This document shows positions 36,465 to 44,708 of a stretch of 64,000 nucleotides of DNA, piece by piece. The notes under the pieces were generated by a model that worked only from the letters and a program-made list of their open reading frames with translations, was not told the origin of the DNA and ran no database searches. Source of the DNA: Bacteroidota bacterium (GTDB lineage Bacteria > Bacteroidota > Bacteroidia > Flavobacteriales > Flavobacteriaceae); assembly GCA_023387965.1 (NCBI GenBank), contig JAEWHE010000014.1:370064-434063 (forward strand), in the 5' to 3' direction. The position numbers and the translations under genes are program-made. Numbering within the stretch: the first letter of the stretch is position 1; the number at the start of each line of letters is the position of its first letter.

Positions 36465-37685
36465 TTAAACTGAAACCATTTCTTTTAAAACGCCTAATTC
36501 CACCATGCATTTTCGCATCATCTCGTAAGTGCGTTGAATATCATTGTCTAAACCAATAGAAAAACGAATTAATCCGTCAGTCAAGCCCATTTCTTTTTGT
36601 TCTTCCAAAGGAATTTCTGATGATGTAGAAGTTCCCGGAGCACTAAATAACGTTTTGTAAAAACCTAAACTTACCGCCAAATAACCCAGATTTCGTTCCT
36701 GCATCAATTCCATCAACTCATTGGCTTTGTCCAAACTTCCCACGTCAATTGTCATCATTCCGCCAAAACCATACTCAGGATTAATCATATTTTTGTACAA
36801 TTCATGACTCGGATGACTTTTCAATCCTGGATAAACCGTTTTCAAACCATCAGCTTCAAATTTTTCTGCTAGAAACTGCGCGTTTTGACTGTGTTGCTTC
36901 ATTCTGATGTGCAACGTGCGTAAATTTTTCATCACACTTGCCGAACGTAAACTGTCCATCGTTGGCCCCAAAAGCATACTGGCTCCGCTGTTTACATTTT
37001 TCAAATCGTTGATAAAATTTTGCGAAGCACAAACCACGCCACCAACCGTATCGCTACTTCCATTGATGTATTTCGTCAAACTGTGGATCACAATATCAGC
37101 ACCTAATTTCGCAGGAGCAACCGACAATGGCGAAAATGTATTATCCACCACCAATTTAATATTGTGTTTTTTTGCAATCTTCGCCAAACCTGCGATATCA
37201 GCCACTTCAAGCAACGGATTTGAAACCGTTTCGCAATACAAAACTTTCGTTTTTGGCGTAATTGCCGCTTCCACAACATTTAATTTCGTGATGTCCACAA
37301 ATGTCGTTTTGATGCCAAATTTTGGTGTAAAGTTTTTTAGAAAAGCGTACGTTCCGCCGTAAATCGTGCGAGAAGAAACAATTTCGTCACCATTTTCGCA
37401 CAATTGCAAAAGCGTTGGCGTAATCGCACCCATTCCCGAAGCCGAAACATTTGCAGATTCCGTGCCTTCCATTGCCGCCAAAGCCTTGTCTAAATATAAG
37501 TTGCTTGGCGAAGAATGACGCGAATACAAATAACAACCTTCAGCGTTGCCTTCAAACGTGTCAAACATTGTCTTCGCGGAAAGAAAAGTATAAGTAGAAG
37601 AATCTGATATTGAAGGATTTACACCTCCAAATTCTCCGAAATATTGTAAATCTTGGATGTTATCTGCCGGATTAAAATTTTTCAT
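36465..37685 (-). CDS. PLP-dependent gamma-lyase/synthase (Cys/Met metabolism family)
   Basis: Enzyme of 406 aa from the trans-sulfuration family. The PLP lysine is Lys205 in HSLTKYING, with Asp181 in VVDNTFS and the YLYSRHSSPS phosphate-binding segment. Length and N-terminus suggest methionine gamma-lyase, which degrades methionine to methanethiol, ammonia and 2-oxobutanoate. The divergent Lrp regulator resembles the mdeA-mdeR arrangement of Pseudomonas. However, the cysteine characteristic of methionine gamma-lyase (YGCT) is replaced by Gly111 (YGGT), as in cystathionine or O-acetylhomoserine enzymes. The exact reaction is therefore left open. Confidence 0.85.
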   Translation of the reverse strand: MKNFNPADNIQDLQYFGEFGGVNPSISDSSTYTFLSAKTMFDTFEGNAEGCYLYSRHSSPSNLYLDKALAAMEGTESANVSASGMGAITPTLLQLCENGDEIVSSRTIYGGTYAFLKNFTPKFGIKTTFVDITKLNVVEAAITPKTKVLYCETVSNPLLEVADIAGLAKIAKKHNIKLVVDNTFSPLSVAPAKLGADIVIHSLTKYINGSSDTVGGVVCASQNFINDLKNVNSGASMLLGPTMDSLRSASVMKNLRTLHIRMKQHSQNAQFLAEKFEADGLKTVYPGLKSHPSHELYKNMINPEYGFGGMMTIDVGSLDKANELMELMQERNLGYLAVSLGFYKTLFSAPGTSTSSEIPLEEQKEMGLTDGLIRFSIGLDNDIQRTYEMMRKCMVELGVLKEMVSV

Positions 37686-37763
37686 GAGTATATTTTTAAA
37701 CGATTAATTTGCTATTGTTTTGATATTTTAAAAGCCAAACATCAGGCATTTTTTAAGCCATTT

Positions 37764-37903
37764 TCCCGCTTTCCGCTGCAATCTTTTTTCAATCTCTCTT
37801 GGGTTGAAACCCAAGGCAATTGATAAAAAGGATTTCCGCTTCACACACGAAGTGTTCACCGAACACCGATTAAGACAAATGTATCGTGAGGTAATCGGGG
37901 CTA
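37764..37903 (-). repeat. Interspersed palindromic element, copy R2 (with extra arm)
   Basis: On the minus strand it runs from TAGCCCCGAT to GCGGAAAGCGGGA. The apex holds CTTGGGTT-GA-AACCCAAG. About 50 bp are inserted after the first end, including the small palindrome GTGTTC-ACC-GAACAC. It occupies most of the divergent spacer between the PLP-lyase and the Lrp gene. Confidence 0.7.
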
Positions 37904-38025
37904 AAAAACAATTTTAGGCTTCTTTTAATCTTTCCAAAACAACAAACAAATAGATTAAAAATCAATCAATAAATAATAATTTAGAAAATAAATCTATCAA
38001 ATACAATTTATAGAGAAAATAATTC

Positions 38026-38033
38026 TAAATTTG
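38026..38033 (+). promoter_or_regulatory. -7 element before the Lrp-family gene
   Basis: TAAATTTG matches the consensus exactly and lies 57 bp upstream of the ATG. A clear TTG is not found at the usual distance. The remaining gene-free spacer (37686-38089) holds only element R2 and AT-rich sequence. Confidence 0.45.
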
Positions 38034-38089
38034 AAGCAATAAATCCACTTCCGCAAAAAACTTTAAACCTTAAACTTTAAACTAAAAGT

Positions 38090-38542
38090 ATGGATACCAC
38101 CGACAAAAAATTATTGCAACTCCTGCAACACGATAGCAAGCAAACCACAAAAGAACTTTCGGTTAAATTAAATCTTTCCGTTACAGCAGTTTACGAGCGC
38201 ATCAAAAAATTGGAACGTGAAGAAATCATCTCGAAATATGTAGTGCTTTTGAATCGAAATAAGGTTCAGAAAGGATTTGTGGTTTTTTGCCATTTGAAAT
38301 TAATGCAACACACAAAAGAATTTATATCGCAGTTTGAAAAAGAAGTTGTTAAACTCAACGAAGTTTTAGAATGTTTTCACGTCAGCGGCGATTACGATTA
38401 TATCTTAAAAATTTGCGTAGCCAACATGGAGGAATACCGCGAATTTATGGTTACAAAACTCACAACGTTGCAACACATTGGTTCCACTCATAGCACGTTT
38501 ATGATTGGGGAAGTGAAGAATACGACGGGATTTGTTTTGTAG
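38090..38542 (+). CDS. Lrp/AsnC-family transcriptional regulator
   Basis: Small amino-acid-responsive regulator of 150 aa. The N-terminal winged helix (residues 3-60, DKKLLQLLQHDSKQTTKELSV) and the C-terminal RAM ligand domain (VLECFHVSGDYDYILKICV, about 90-108) are complete. It is divergent from the PLP-lyase gene across a 404-bp spacer, which suggests it controls that gene in response to methionine or a similar amino acid. That link is from arrangement, not from a visible operator. Confidence 0.92.
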   Translation: MDTTDKKLLQLLQHDSKQTTKELSVKLNLSVTAVYERIKKLEREEIISKYVVLLNRNKVQKGFVVFCHLKLMQHTKEFISQFEKEVVKLNEVLECFHVSGDYDYILKICVANMEEYREFMVTKLTTLQHIGSTHSTFMIGEVKNTTGFVL

Positions 38543-38580
38543 ATTTAAATGATAAAAAAATATTAATGTTTTCATAATTA

Positions 38581-38611
38581 TTGCATTTGTTTTTGGTAAA
38601 GCTTATTTTTG
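38581..38611 (+). promoter_or_regulatory. Predicted nhaA promoter
   Basis: TTG at 38581-38583 and TATTTTTG at 38604-38611 are spaced by 20 bp, matching the Bacteroidota consensus. The start codon follows at 38635. It supports that ATG over the upstream in-frame start at 38581. Confidence 0.65.
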
Positions 38612-38634
38612 AGAATACACCAAAAAAGCATAAT

Positions 38635-40014
38635 ATGGAACACAAACTACAAGTTGCTCCGGTTGACAAATACGTCATCAATCCTTTAAAATTATTCATC
38701 AGCAACTCGGTTATGGGAGGCGTCGTTTTGCTTGTCGCTACTGTAATTGCGGTGACTTTGGCAAACACTGAATGGTCGGATTGGTTTTTAGGCTTGTGGA
38801 AAAACAGAATTGCCATTCACTTTAACGATACGGCTTTTTTAGATTACGATTTACACCATTGGATCAACGATGGTTTGATTTCTATTTTCTTTTTTGTCTT
38901 GGGATTAGAGCTTAAACGCGAAATGGTCGACGGACAATTAGCAGGAATTAAAAATGCAATTTTGCCTATAATCGTCGGAATTTCGGGAATGATTTTTCCA
39001 GCTCTGATTTTTTATCTTTTCAACAGTAACAATCCAGAAGCCTTGAAAGGCTGGGGAATCCCGATGGCGTGCGACATTGCGTTCATTTTAGGTGTCTTAT
39101 ATTTGTTAGGCGACAAAGTTCCGGCTTCGCTCAAAATATTTTTCACAGCCTTTGGTATCGTTGATGATTTAGGAGCCGTGTTAATTATCGCCATTGTGTA
39201 CACGAATGAAATTGCCTTAGTCAACATCGGAATTGGAATGCTTTTCTTTGTTATTTTGCTGATTGCCAACCGATTTGGTGTTCGAAGTACATTTTTTTAC
39301 GGAGCTGTCGGAATTTTGGGCGTTTGGATTCCATTTTTGCTTTCGGGGGTTCACGCTACGATTGCTGCGGTTTTGGTTGCCTTCACCATTCCCGCTACGC
39401 GAAAAATTACTGAAGTCGGTTTCGTAAAAAAAATAGACAAATACGCTTCAAATCTTAAAAAAATCGACACCGTAAAAGGTCCCACTTTAAATACCGATCA
39501 ACTGCATATCATCGGCAAAATGAAATCGATGACCAAACACGCCATGCCACCATTGCAAAGGCTCGAGCATAGTTTACATCCAATCGTAGCGTTTGTCGTG
39601 ATGCCTATTTTTGCTTTGGCAAATGCGGGAGTGGTGTTCAACATTAATTTTTCAGAATTATTCTCAAATAATATTTTCACTGGAATTGTGGCAGGATTAG
39701 TAGTTGGGAAATTCTTGGGAATTTTCGGTGTAACGTATATTTTATTAAAATTAAATGTAGCCAAATTACCACACAATATGACCGTTCGACATTTATTTGG
39801 AATTAGTGTCTTATCCGGAATTGGTTTTACAATGTGTTTGTTCATCACCACATTGGCTTATACTAACGAAACCGAAATCACCCAAGCCAAAATTGCCATT
39901 TTTGTAGCCTCAATCATTGCGGGAATTTTAGGATATTTAATTTTAAATACTGAAAAACAAAAACGCGCCACAAAATCTGAAGCCGATGATTTAAATGTTC
40001 CCAAATCCGCTTAA
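38635..40014 (+). CDS. nhaA: Na+/H+ antiporter NhaA
   Basis: Inner-membrane sodium/proton antiporter for pH and salt homeostasis, 459 aa from the ATG at 38635. About eleven helices are seen. The conserved LPIIVGISGMIFPALIF helix and the paired catalytic aspartates in GIVDDLGAVLII are both present. GIGFTMCLFITTLAY forms a late helix. A hydrophilic insert of about 65 residues near 260-325 is longer than in the E. coli protein but common in Bacteroidota. It has its own promoter. Confidence 0.95.
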   Translation: MEHKLQVAPVDKYVINPLKLFISNSVMGGVVLLVATVIAVTLANTEWSDWFLGLWKNRIAIHFNDTAFLDYDLHHWINDGLISIFFFVLGLELKREMVDGQLAGIKNAILPIIVGISGMIFPALIFYLFNSNNPEALKGWGIPMACDIAFILGVLYLLGDKVPASLKIFFTAFGIVDDLGAVLIIAIVYTNEIALVNIGIGMLFFVILLIANRFGVRSTFFYGAVGILGVWIPFLLSGVHATIAAVLVAFTIPATRKITEVGFVKKIDKYASNLKKIDTVKGPTLNTDQLHIIGKMKSMTKHAMPPLQRLEHSLHPIVAFVVMPIFALANAGVVFNINFSELFSNNIFTGIVAGLVVGKFLGIFGVTYILLKLNVAKLPHNMTVRHLFGISVLSGIGFTMCLFITTLAYTNETEITQAKIAIFVASIIAGILGYLILNTEKQKRATKSEADDLNVPKSA

Positions 40015-40043
40015 TTTAATATCGTATAACGAAAAAACTTCCG

Positions 40044-40051
40044 TAATTTTG
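40044..40051 (+). promoter_or_regulatory. -7 element before lpdA
   Basis: TAATTTTG fits TAnnTTTG and lies 35 bp before the ATG. No TTG is found at the expected spacing. Confidence 0.45.
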
Positions 40052-40086
40052 CTACGCAAATTTTACAAACACACAAAAAATATACT

Positions 40087-41493
40087 ATGAGTTCATTTGA
40101 CGTAGTCGTTATTGGTTCAGGACCTGGAGGATATGTTTCCGCCATTCGTTGTGCACAATTGGGTTTTAAAACAGCTATAATCGAAAAATATTCAACCTTA
40201 GGTGGAACTTGCCTTAACGTGGGTTGTATTCCTTCAAAAGCTTTGTTGGATTCTTCTCACCATTACCACGATGCCGTTTCGCATTTTAAAGAACACGGAA
40301 TTGAAATCACAGGCGAAATCAAATTCTCTATCGAGCAAATGATTGCCAGAAAAGGTTCGGTTGTCGACCAAAACGTTTCAGGTATCAAATATTTGATGGA
40401 CAAAAATAAAATCACCGTTTTTGAAGGAGTTGGATCATTCGAAGATGCCACTCACGTAAAAGTGACAAAAGCTGACGGTTCTTCAGAAACATTGGAAGCT
40501 AAGAATACTATTATTGCAACAGGTTCGAAGCCATCTTCTTTGCCATTCATCAAAATTGATAAAGAAAAAATCATCACTTCTACCGAAGCATTAAACTTGA
40601 AAAAAGTACCAAAACACCTTATCGTTATTGGTGGTGGCGTTATCGGATTGGAGTTAGGACAGGTGTACCTTCGCCTTGGTGCTCAAGTTTCTGTTGTGGA
40701 ATATTTGGACAGAATTATTCCGGGAATGGATGCCGCGTTGTCTAAAGAATTGACTAAAGTCTTGAAGAAACAAGGCATGAAATTCTACACATCGCACAAA
40801 GTAAAATCCGTAGAAAGAAATGGCGAAGGCGTTCAAGTTCAAGCTGAAAACGCAAAAGGAGAAACCATCACTTTGGATGGCGATTATTCTTTAGTTTCAG
40901 TGGGTCGTCGTCCTTATACTGACGGTTTGAACGCTGAAAATGCAGGTATAAAAGTAACCGAAAGAGGTCAGATTGAAGTAAACGATCATTTGCAGACTTC
41001 CGTAAAAAATATTTATGCAATTGGCGATGTGGTAAAAGGAGCAATGTTGGCACACAAAGCCGAAGAAGAAGGTGTTTTTGTTGCCGAAACAATCGCTGGT
41101 CAAAAACCGCACATCGATTATAATTTGATTCCTGGAGTGGTATATACTTGGCCGGAAGTTGCGGCTGTTGGTAAAACCGAAGAGCAGTTGAAAGAAGCAG
41201 GAGTGGAGTACAAAGCCGGAAGTTTCCCGTTCAAAGCGTTGGGACGTTCGCGCGCGAGTGGCGACACTGACGGTTTCGTGAAAATTTTGGCAGACAAAAA
41301 AACCGACGAAGTGTTGGGAATCCATATGATTGGAGCAAGAACTGCTGATTTGATTGCAGAAGCAGTCGTAGCAATGGAGTTCAAAGCTTCCGCCGAAGAC
41401 ATTTCCAGAATGAGTCATGCACATCCAACTTACGCAGAAGCGGTGAAAGAAGCGGCTTTGGCTGCAACGGACAACAGACCTTTGCACATGTAA
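40087..41493 (+). CDS. lpdA: Dihydrolipoyl dehydrogenase (E3)
   Basis: Flavoprotein of 468 aa that reoxidises the lipoyl groups of 2-oxoacid dehydrogenases and the glycine cleavage system. The FAD-binding GSGPGGY and the redox pair Cys42/Cys47 in GGTCLNVGCIPSK lie near the N-terminus. The NAD-binding VIGGGVIGLELG follows, and the catalytic His-Glu region is SHAHPTYAEAV near residue 448. No E1/E2 genes are adjacent, as often in this group. Confidence 0.97.
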   Translation: MSSFDVVVIGSGPGGYVSAIRCAQLGFKTAIIEKYSTLGGTCLNVGCIPSKALLDSSHHYHDAVSHFKEHGIEITGEIKFSIEQMIARKGSVVDQNVSGIKYLMDKNKITVFEGVGSFEDATHVKVTKADGSSETLEAKNTIIATGSKPSSLPFIKIDKEKIITSTEALNLKKVPKHLIVIGGGVIGLELGQVYLRLGAQVSVVEYLDRIIPGMDAALSKELTKVLKKQGMKFYTSHKVKSVERNGEGVQVQAENAKGETITLDGDYSLVSVGRRPYTDGLNAENAGIKVTERGQIEVNDHLQTSVKNIYAIGDVVKGAMLAHKAEEEGVFVAETIAGQKPHIDYNLIPGVVYTWPEVAAVGKTEEQLKEAGVEYKAGSFPFKALGRSRASGDTDGFVKILADKKTDEVLGIHMIGARTADLIAEAVVAMEFKASAEDISRMSHAHPTYAEAVKEAALAATDNRPLHM

Positions 41494-41546
41494 TTTAGAT
41501 TGTTAGATTTTTAGAAGGTTAGACTTTTAGAGATTTTAGATAAAGT
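41494..41546 (+). repeat. TTAGAnnn array downstream of lpdA
   Basis: Five or six imperfect 8-9 bp units beginning TTAGA follow the lpdA stop directly and end at its terminator. They resemble the TTAGACnnn arrays around the four-helix-bundle gene at 57.7-58.2 kb. Confidence 0.6.
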
Positions 41547-41577
41547 AACCCGTTTCGGTAAGAAGCGGGTTTTTTTG
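41547..41577 (+). terminator. Intrinsic terminator after lpdA
   Basis: AACCCGTTTC pairs with GAAGCGGGTT (one mismatch), followed by a T-run. Confidence 0.75.
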
Positions 41578-41644
41578 TGGCTTTTTAGTGTCATCCAAAT
41601 TTTAAATGTAAATTCGTGAAAGAGTCCTATAAATTTTCTATAAT

Positions 41645-42571
41645 ATGAAAAATATATTTCTATTACTTGTTTTAGTGTTTAATATTGGTCGAGCTACTGC
41701 ACATAAAAATATTATTGTATTCGAAAAGTATGGAAATGTTAAGGTTCTTTTGCAAACAGGATTTGATTATTCCGAAATCGACAAAATAAAAATCATAGGA
41801 AAATTGTCTGAGAAATTATGCAATAAGCTATCGTTTAAGGATACGCTGTTGATTGAATACATAAATGATTATACAGATGGTTATCCACAAGATTTCTACA
41901 AATTCGAAAACGACAATAAAAGTTTTGATTTTTATGATGAGTTTGGAAAATCCAAAGATTCTAAAAAAGAGAAAGGTCTTTCAATTAGAATTAACGCACA
42001 AAGAATTCAAGTCAAAAATATATTGTTGCTTGTTGAATATGCTATAGAGAACCGTGCTGATTTATCAAAAAAACTCCAAGCTAGAAAATTGCAAGGTACG
42101 TATGATGATGAAAAAGGTCAACATAGTGAATTTGTCATGGAAACAATTCCAGATGAACTTCTAAACCAAATATTCACAACAAAATCATATAAAGTAAATC
42201 AGCTTTTACATGAAAAGGTAGAATTTCTGACCCAAATGCATTTCGGACTCGAATATTATTGGAAAAATGACAAGTTTGTATTTGCAAAAAAGTTAAATAA
42301 GGATGAAACTAAACAACTTTTTGCAATAGATGACTTTTATTATTGTTTGATCACCGAAAACAAAGGAGCCGTAGTTTTTGTAGATGAAAAAAACTTTTAC
42401 TTTGTAGACTTAAAACGAGGCGATGTTTCCAATTTAATCCATATAAAAAGCGGAAATTATTGGATTTTTAAACCGAATTCTATGTTTTCAGATAAGATTA
42501 TATTGTATAATCAGTATGTTGAACTTAATTTATTTCTAACGGACAAGTGGAAATTAATTACAGAATTTTAA
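41645..42571 (+). CDS. Hypothetical secreted protein
   Basis: Protein of 308 aa with an N-terminal signal peptide (about residues 1-19, ending RATA). The rest is charged, rich in Lys, Asp, Glu, Phe and Tyr, and mixes alpha and beta. No catalytic motif or family is recognised. It lies between lpdA and a region of repeats and gene debris, and its codons look more AT-rich than those of lpdA. It may be strain-specific accessory content, exported to the periplasm or beyond. Confidence 0.7.
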   Translation: MKNIFLLLVLVFNIGRATAHKNIIVFEKYGNVKVLLQTGFDYSEIDKIKIIGKLSEKLCNKLSFKDTLLIEYINDYTDGYPQDFYKFENDNKSFDFYDEFGKSKDSKKEKGLSIRINAQRIQVKNILLLVEYAIENRADLSKKLQARKLQGTYDDEKGQHSEFVMETIPDELLNQIFTTKSYKVNQLLHEKVEFLTQMHFGLEYYWKNDKFVFAKKLNKDETKQLFAIDDFYYCLITENKGAVVFVDEKNFYFVDLKRGDVSNLIHIKSGNYWIFKPNSMFSDKIILYNQYVELNLFLTDKWKLITEF

Positions 42572-42720
42572 AAAATTATCCCCACCAACTTTCCAGATCC
42601 AAACTTCTACAAATCAACGTTTTTCCGGAATATGATTCGATTACACGTTTGGCATAATCTCTAAGCAACAGTAAGGAATTTAAAATCTTCGCCTCCGGAA
42701 TTATTTCTGTTTTTGAAGCG
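42572..42720 (-). pseudogene. Decayed copy of the comM 3' end
   Basis: Read alongside the true comM end at 43064-43200, this stretch shares AAAATTATCC, then ACCAAC, then TCCAAACTTCTA, then CGATT-CACGTTTGG, then TTTAAAATC, in the same order and at nearly the same distances. Small deletions and in-frame stops destroy the reading frame. It therefore looks like a relic of a duplicated comM C-terminus of about 45 codons. Confidence 0.6.
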
Positions 42721-42750
42721 AATCGTCGTTTCGTTTTCAGGAAAGGCAAT

Positions 42751-42836
42751 TCCCGCTTTCCGCTTCAATCTTTTTCAATTGCCTCGGGTTTAAACCCGAG
42801 GCAATTGAAAAAGGATTTCCGCTTCAATCGGGGCTA
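42751..42836 (-). repeat. Interspersed palindromic element, copy R3
   Basis: The most regular copy. Its ends are TCCCGCTTTCCGCTTCAATC on one side and GGATTTCCGCTTCAATCGGGGCTA on the other (given in two parts: GGATTTCCGCTTCAAT, then CGGGGCTA). The centre, 42770-42813, is a perfect 44-bp palindrome with no loop. Confidence 0.8.
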
Positions 42837-42960
42837 AGAAGTTTTCTTTCCGCTTCCAATAGCTGTCGAGAATGGAAACTGTTGGATTTGTGCGAAAAAA
42901 ATTCCGGGAAATTACGTTTCGGTTCCAAGCCTTTCCTGAAAATTCAATACGATTTTCCCA

Positions 42961-43026
42961 TAGCCCTGATGGCACGGAAAGCTTTTGTGCTTGCCAAAGC
43001 ACAAAACTTGGAGGAACAGCAGGAAA
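42961..43026 (+). repeat. Interspersed palindromic element, copy R4 (diverged)
   Basis: It begins TAGCCCTGATGGCACGGAAA and has the hairpin GCTTTTGTGCTT-GCC-AAAGCACAAAAC. It ends GGAACAGCAGGAAA. The order of end, stem and opposite end is that of R1-R3. The sequence between R3 and R4 (42837-42960) has no recognisable content. Confidence 0.6.
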
Positions 43027-43067
43027 ATGGATTATAAAAATGCCTGACGATTCGCTTCTAAAAAAAA

Positions 43068-44603
43068 TTATCCTAACCAACCCTCGCGGTCCAAACTTCT
43101 ATATTGAATGGCTTCTGCAATGTGGTGCGATTGCACGTTTGGAGAATTTTCCAAATCGGCAATGGTGCGCGAAACCTTTAAAATCCGGTCGTAAGCTCTC
43201 GCCGAGAGATTGAGGCGTTCCATGGCAGATTTCAACAATTCTTTTGAATTTTCTTCCAACACGCAAAATTCGCGGATGAGTCGCGTGCTCATTTGTGCGT
43301 TGTAGTTGATGTGCTCCAATTCCGCAAATCGTTTCGACTGGATTTCTCTTGCCTGCGAAACGCGTTCGCGTATGGAAGCGCTCGTTTCGGCTTTACGATC
43401 GTCGCTTAATTTCTCGAACGGAACGGGGGTTACCTCAATGTGAATGTCGATTCTGTCCAGCAACGGACCTGAAATTTTTCCCATATAACGCTGCATTTCA
43501 TTTGGCGACGAGGAAATAGGAGCGTCCGGATCGTTAAAATAGCCTCCCGGACTTGGGTTCATACTCGCGACCAACATAAATGACGAAGGATAAGTCACCG
43601 TAAATTTCGCGCGTGAAATGGTAACTTCCCGATCTTCAAGCGGTTGTCGCATCACTTCCAACACTTCGCGTTTAAATTCCGGCAACTCGTCTAAAAATAA
43701 AACACCGTTATGTGCCATGGAAATTTCTCCTGGTTGCGGATAACTTCCGCCACCGACAAGGGCTACATTTGAAATCGTATGATGTGGACTTCTAAAAGGC
43801 CTTTGGTTCATCAACCCGCCATCTTTCACCTTCCCCGCGACGCTGTGGATTTTTGTGGTTTCCAATGCTTCACGTAAGGTCATTGGCGGCAAAATGCTTG
43901 GCAATCGTTTCGCCAGCATGGTTTTTCCCGAACCTGGCGGTCCGATTAAAATAATATTGTGGCCTCCAGCCGCTGCGATTTCCATGCATCTTTTTATGGA
44001 TTCTTGGCCTTTGACGTCGCTAAAGTCGAATTCAGGAAAGTCGAGCGTTTTGTAGAATTCCTCGCGCGTGTTAAAAACAGTAGGTTCAAGCGTGCCTTTT
44101 CCTTCAAAAAAATCAATCACTTCCTGAACATTTTCAATTCCGTAAACGTCCAATCCGGTTACAATTGCAGCTTCTTTTACATTTTGCTTCGGCAGAAAAA
44201 ATCCTTTAAAACCTTCTTCTTTCGCCTTAATGGCTATTGGCAAAGCACCACGAATAGGCTGTAAACCACCATCCAGCGACAATTCGCCCATGATGATGTA
44301 TTTTTCCACCTCGTCGCCTTTGATTTGTCCCGAAGCGACTAAAATTCCGATTGCAAGTGTCAAGTCGTAAGCAGAACCTTCTTTCCGCAAATCGGCTGGA
44401 GCCATGTTGATGGTAATTTTTTTTCCGGGAAGTTGGTAGCCGTTGTTTTTTAACGCGGCAGCAATTCGGTAACTGCTTTCCTTGATGGCATTGTCGGGAA
44501 GTCCAACTAAATGGTAGCCAATCCCTTTATCTATATTCACTTCAACTGTAATGGTTGTGGCTTCAACACCAAAGACGGCGCTTCCAAAAACTTTTACTAA
44601 CAT
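43068..44603 (-). CDS. comM: YifB/ComM-family Mg-chelatase-like AAA ATPase
   Basis: Hexameric helicase-like ATPase of 511 aa. ComM promotes branch migration during natural transformation in other bacteria. An N-terminal Lon-like domain (residues 1-170) precedes the Mg-chelatase AAA core with Walker A GPPGSGKTMLAKRLPS (near residue 220) and Walker B LFLDELPEF. The C-terminal Mg_chelatase_C helices end in RSLDREGWLG. All motifs are intact. A decayed copy of its 3' end lies about 0.35 kb downstream. Natural competence is not shown by other genes here. Confidence 0.95.
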   Translation of the reverse strand: MLVKVFGSAVFGVEATTITVEVNIDKGIGYHLVGLPDNAIKESSYRIAAALKNNGYQLPGKKITINMAPADLRKEGSAYDLTLAIGILVASGQIKGDEVEKYIIMGELSLDGGLQPIRGALPIAIKAKEEGFKGFFLPKQNVKEAAIVTGLDVYGIENVQEVIDFFEGKGTLEPTVFNTREEFYKTLDFPEFDFSDVKGQESIKRCMEIAAAGGHNIILIGPPGSGKTMLAKRLPSILPPMTLREALETTKIHSVAGKVKDGGLMNQRPFRSPHHTISNVALVGGGSYPQPGEISMAHNGVLFLDELPEFKREVLEVMRQPLEDREVTISRAKFTVTYPSSFMLVASMNPSPGGYFNDPDAPISSSPNEMQRYMGKISGPLLDRIDIHIEVTPVPFEKLSDDRKAETSASIRERVSQAREIQSKRFAELEHINYNAQMSTRLIREFCVLEENSKELLKSAMERLNLSARAYDRILKVSRTIADLENSPNVQSHHIAEAIQYRSLDREGWLG

Positions 44604-44708
44604 GGCAGATACTTTTATTTTCCGTTAAAAATATATAAAAAATAAAAAATTGCCAATTATTTGTAAGAAGAGTTGTAATTTTAAAAGACAAGCCGAAAAA
44701 ACTAACTC

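Noticed and set aside
42790..43213. Open frames of 96 and 113 residues on both strands near the comM end
   Set aside because: They cross repeats R3 and R4 or overlap comM and have no recognisable composition or motif; they are treated as non-coding.
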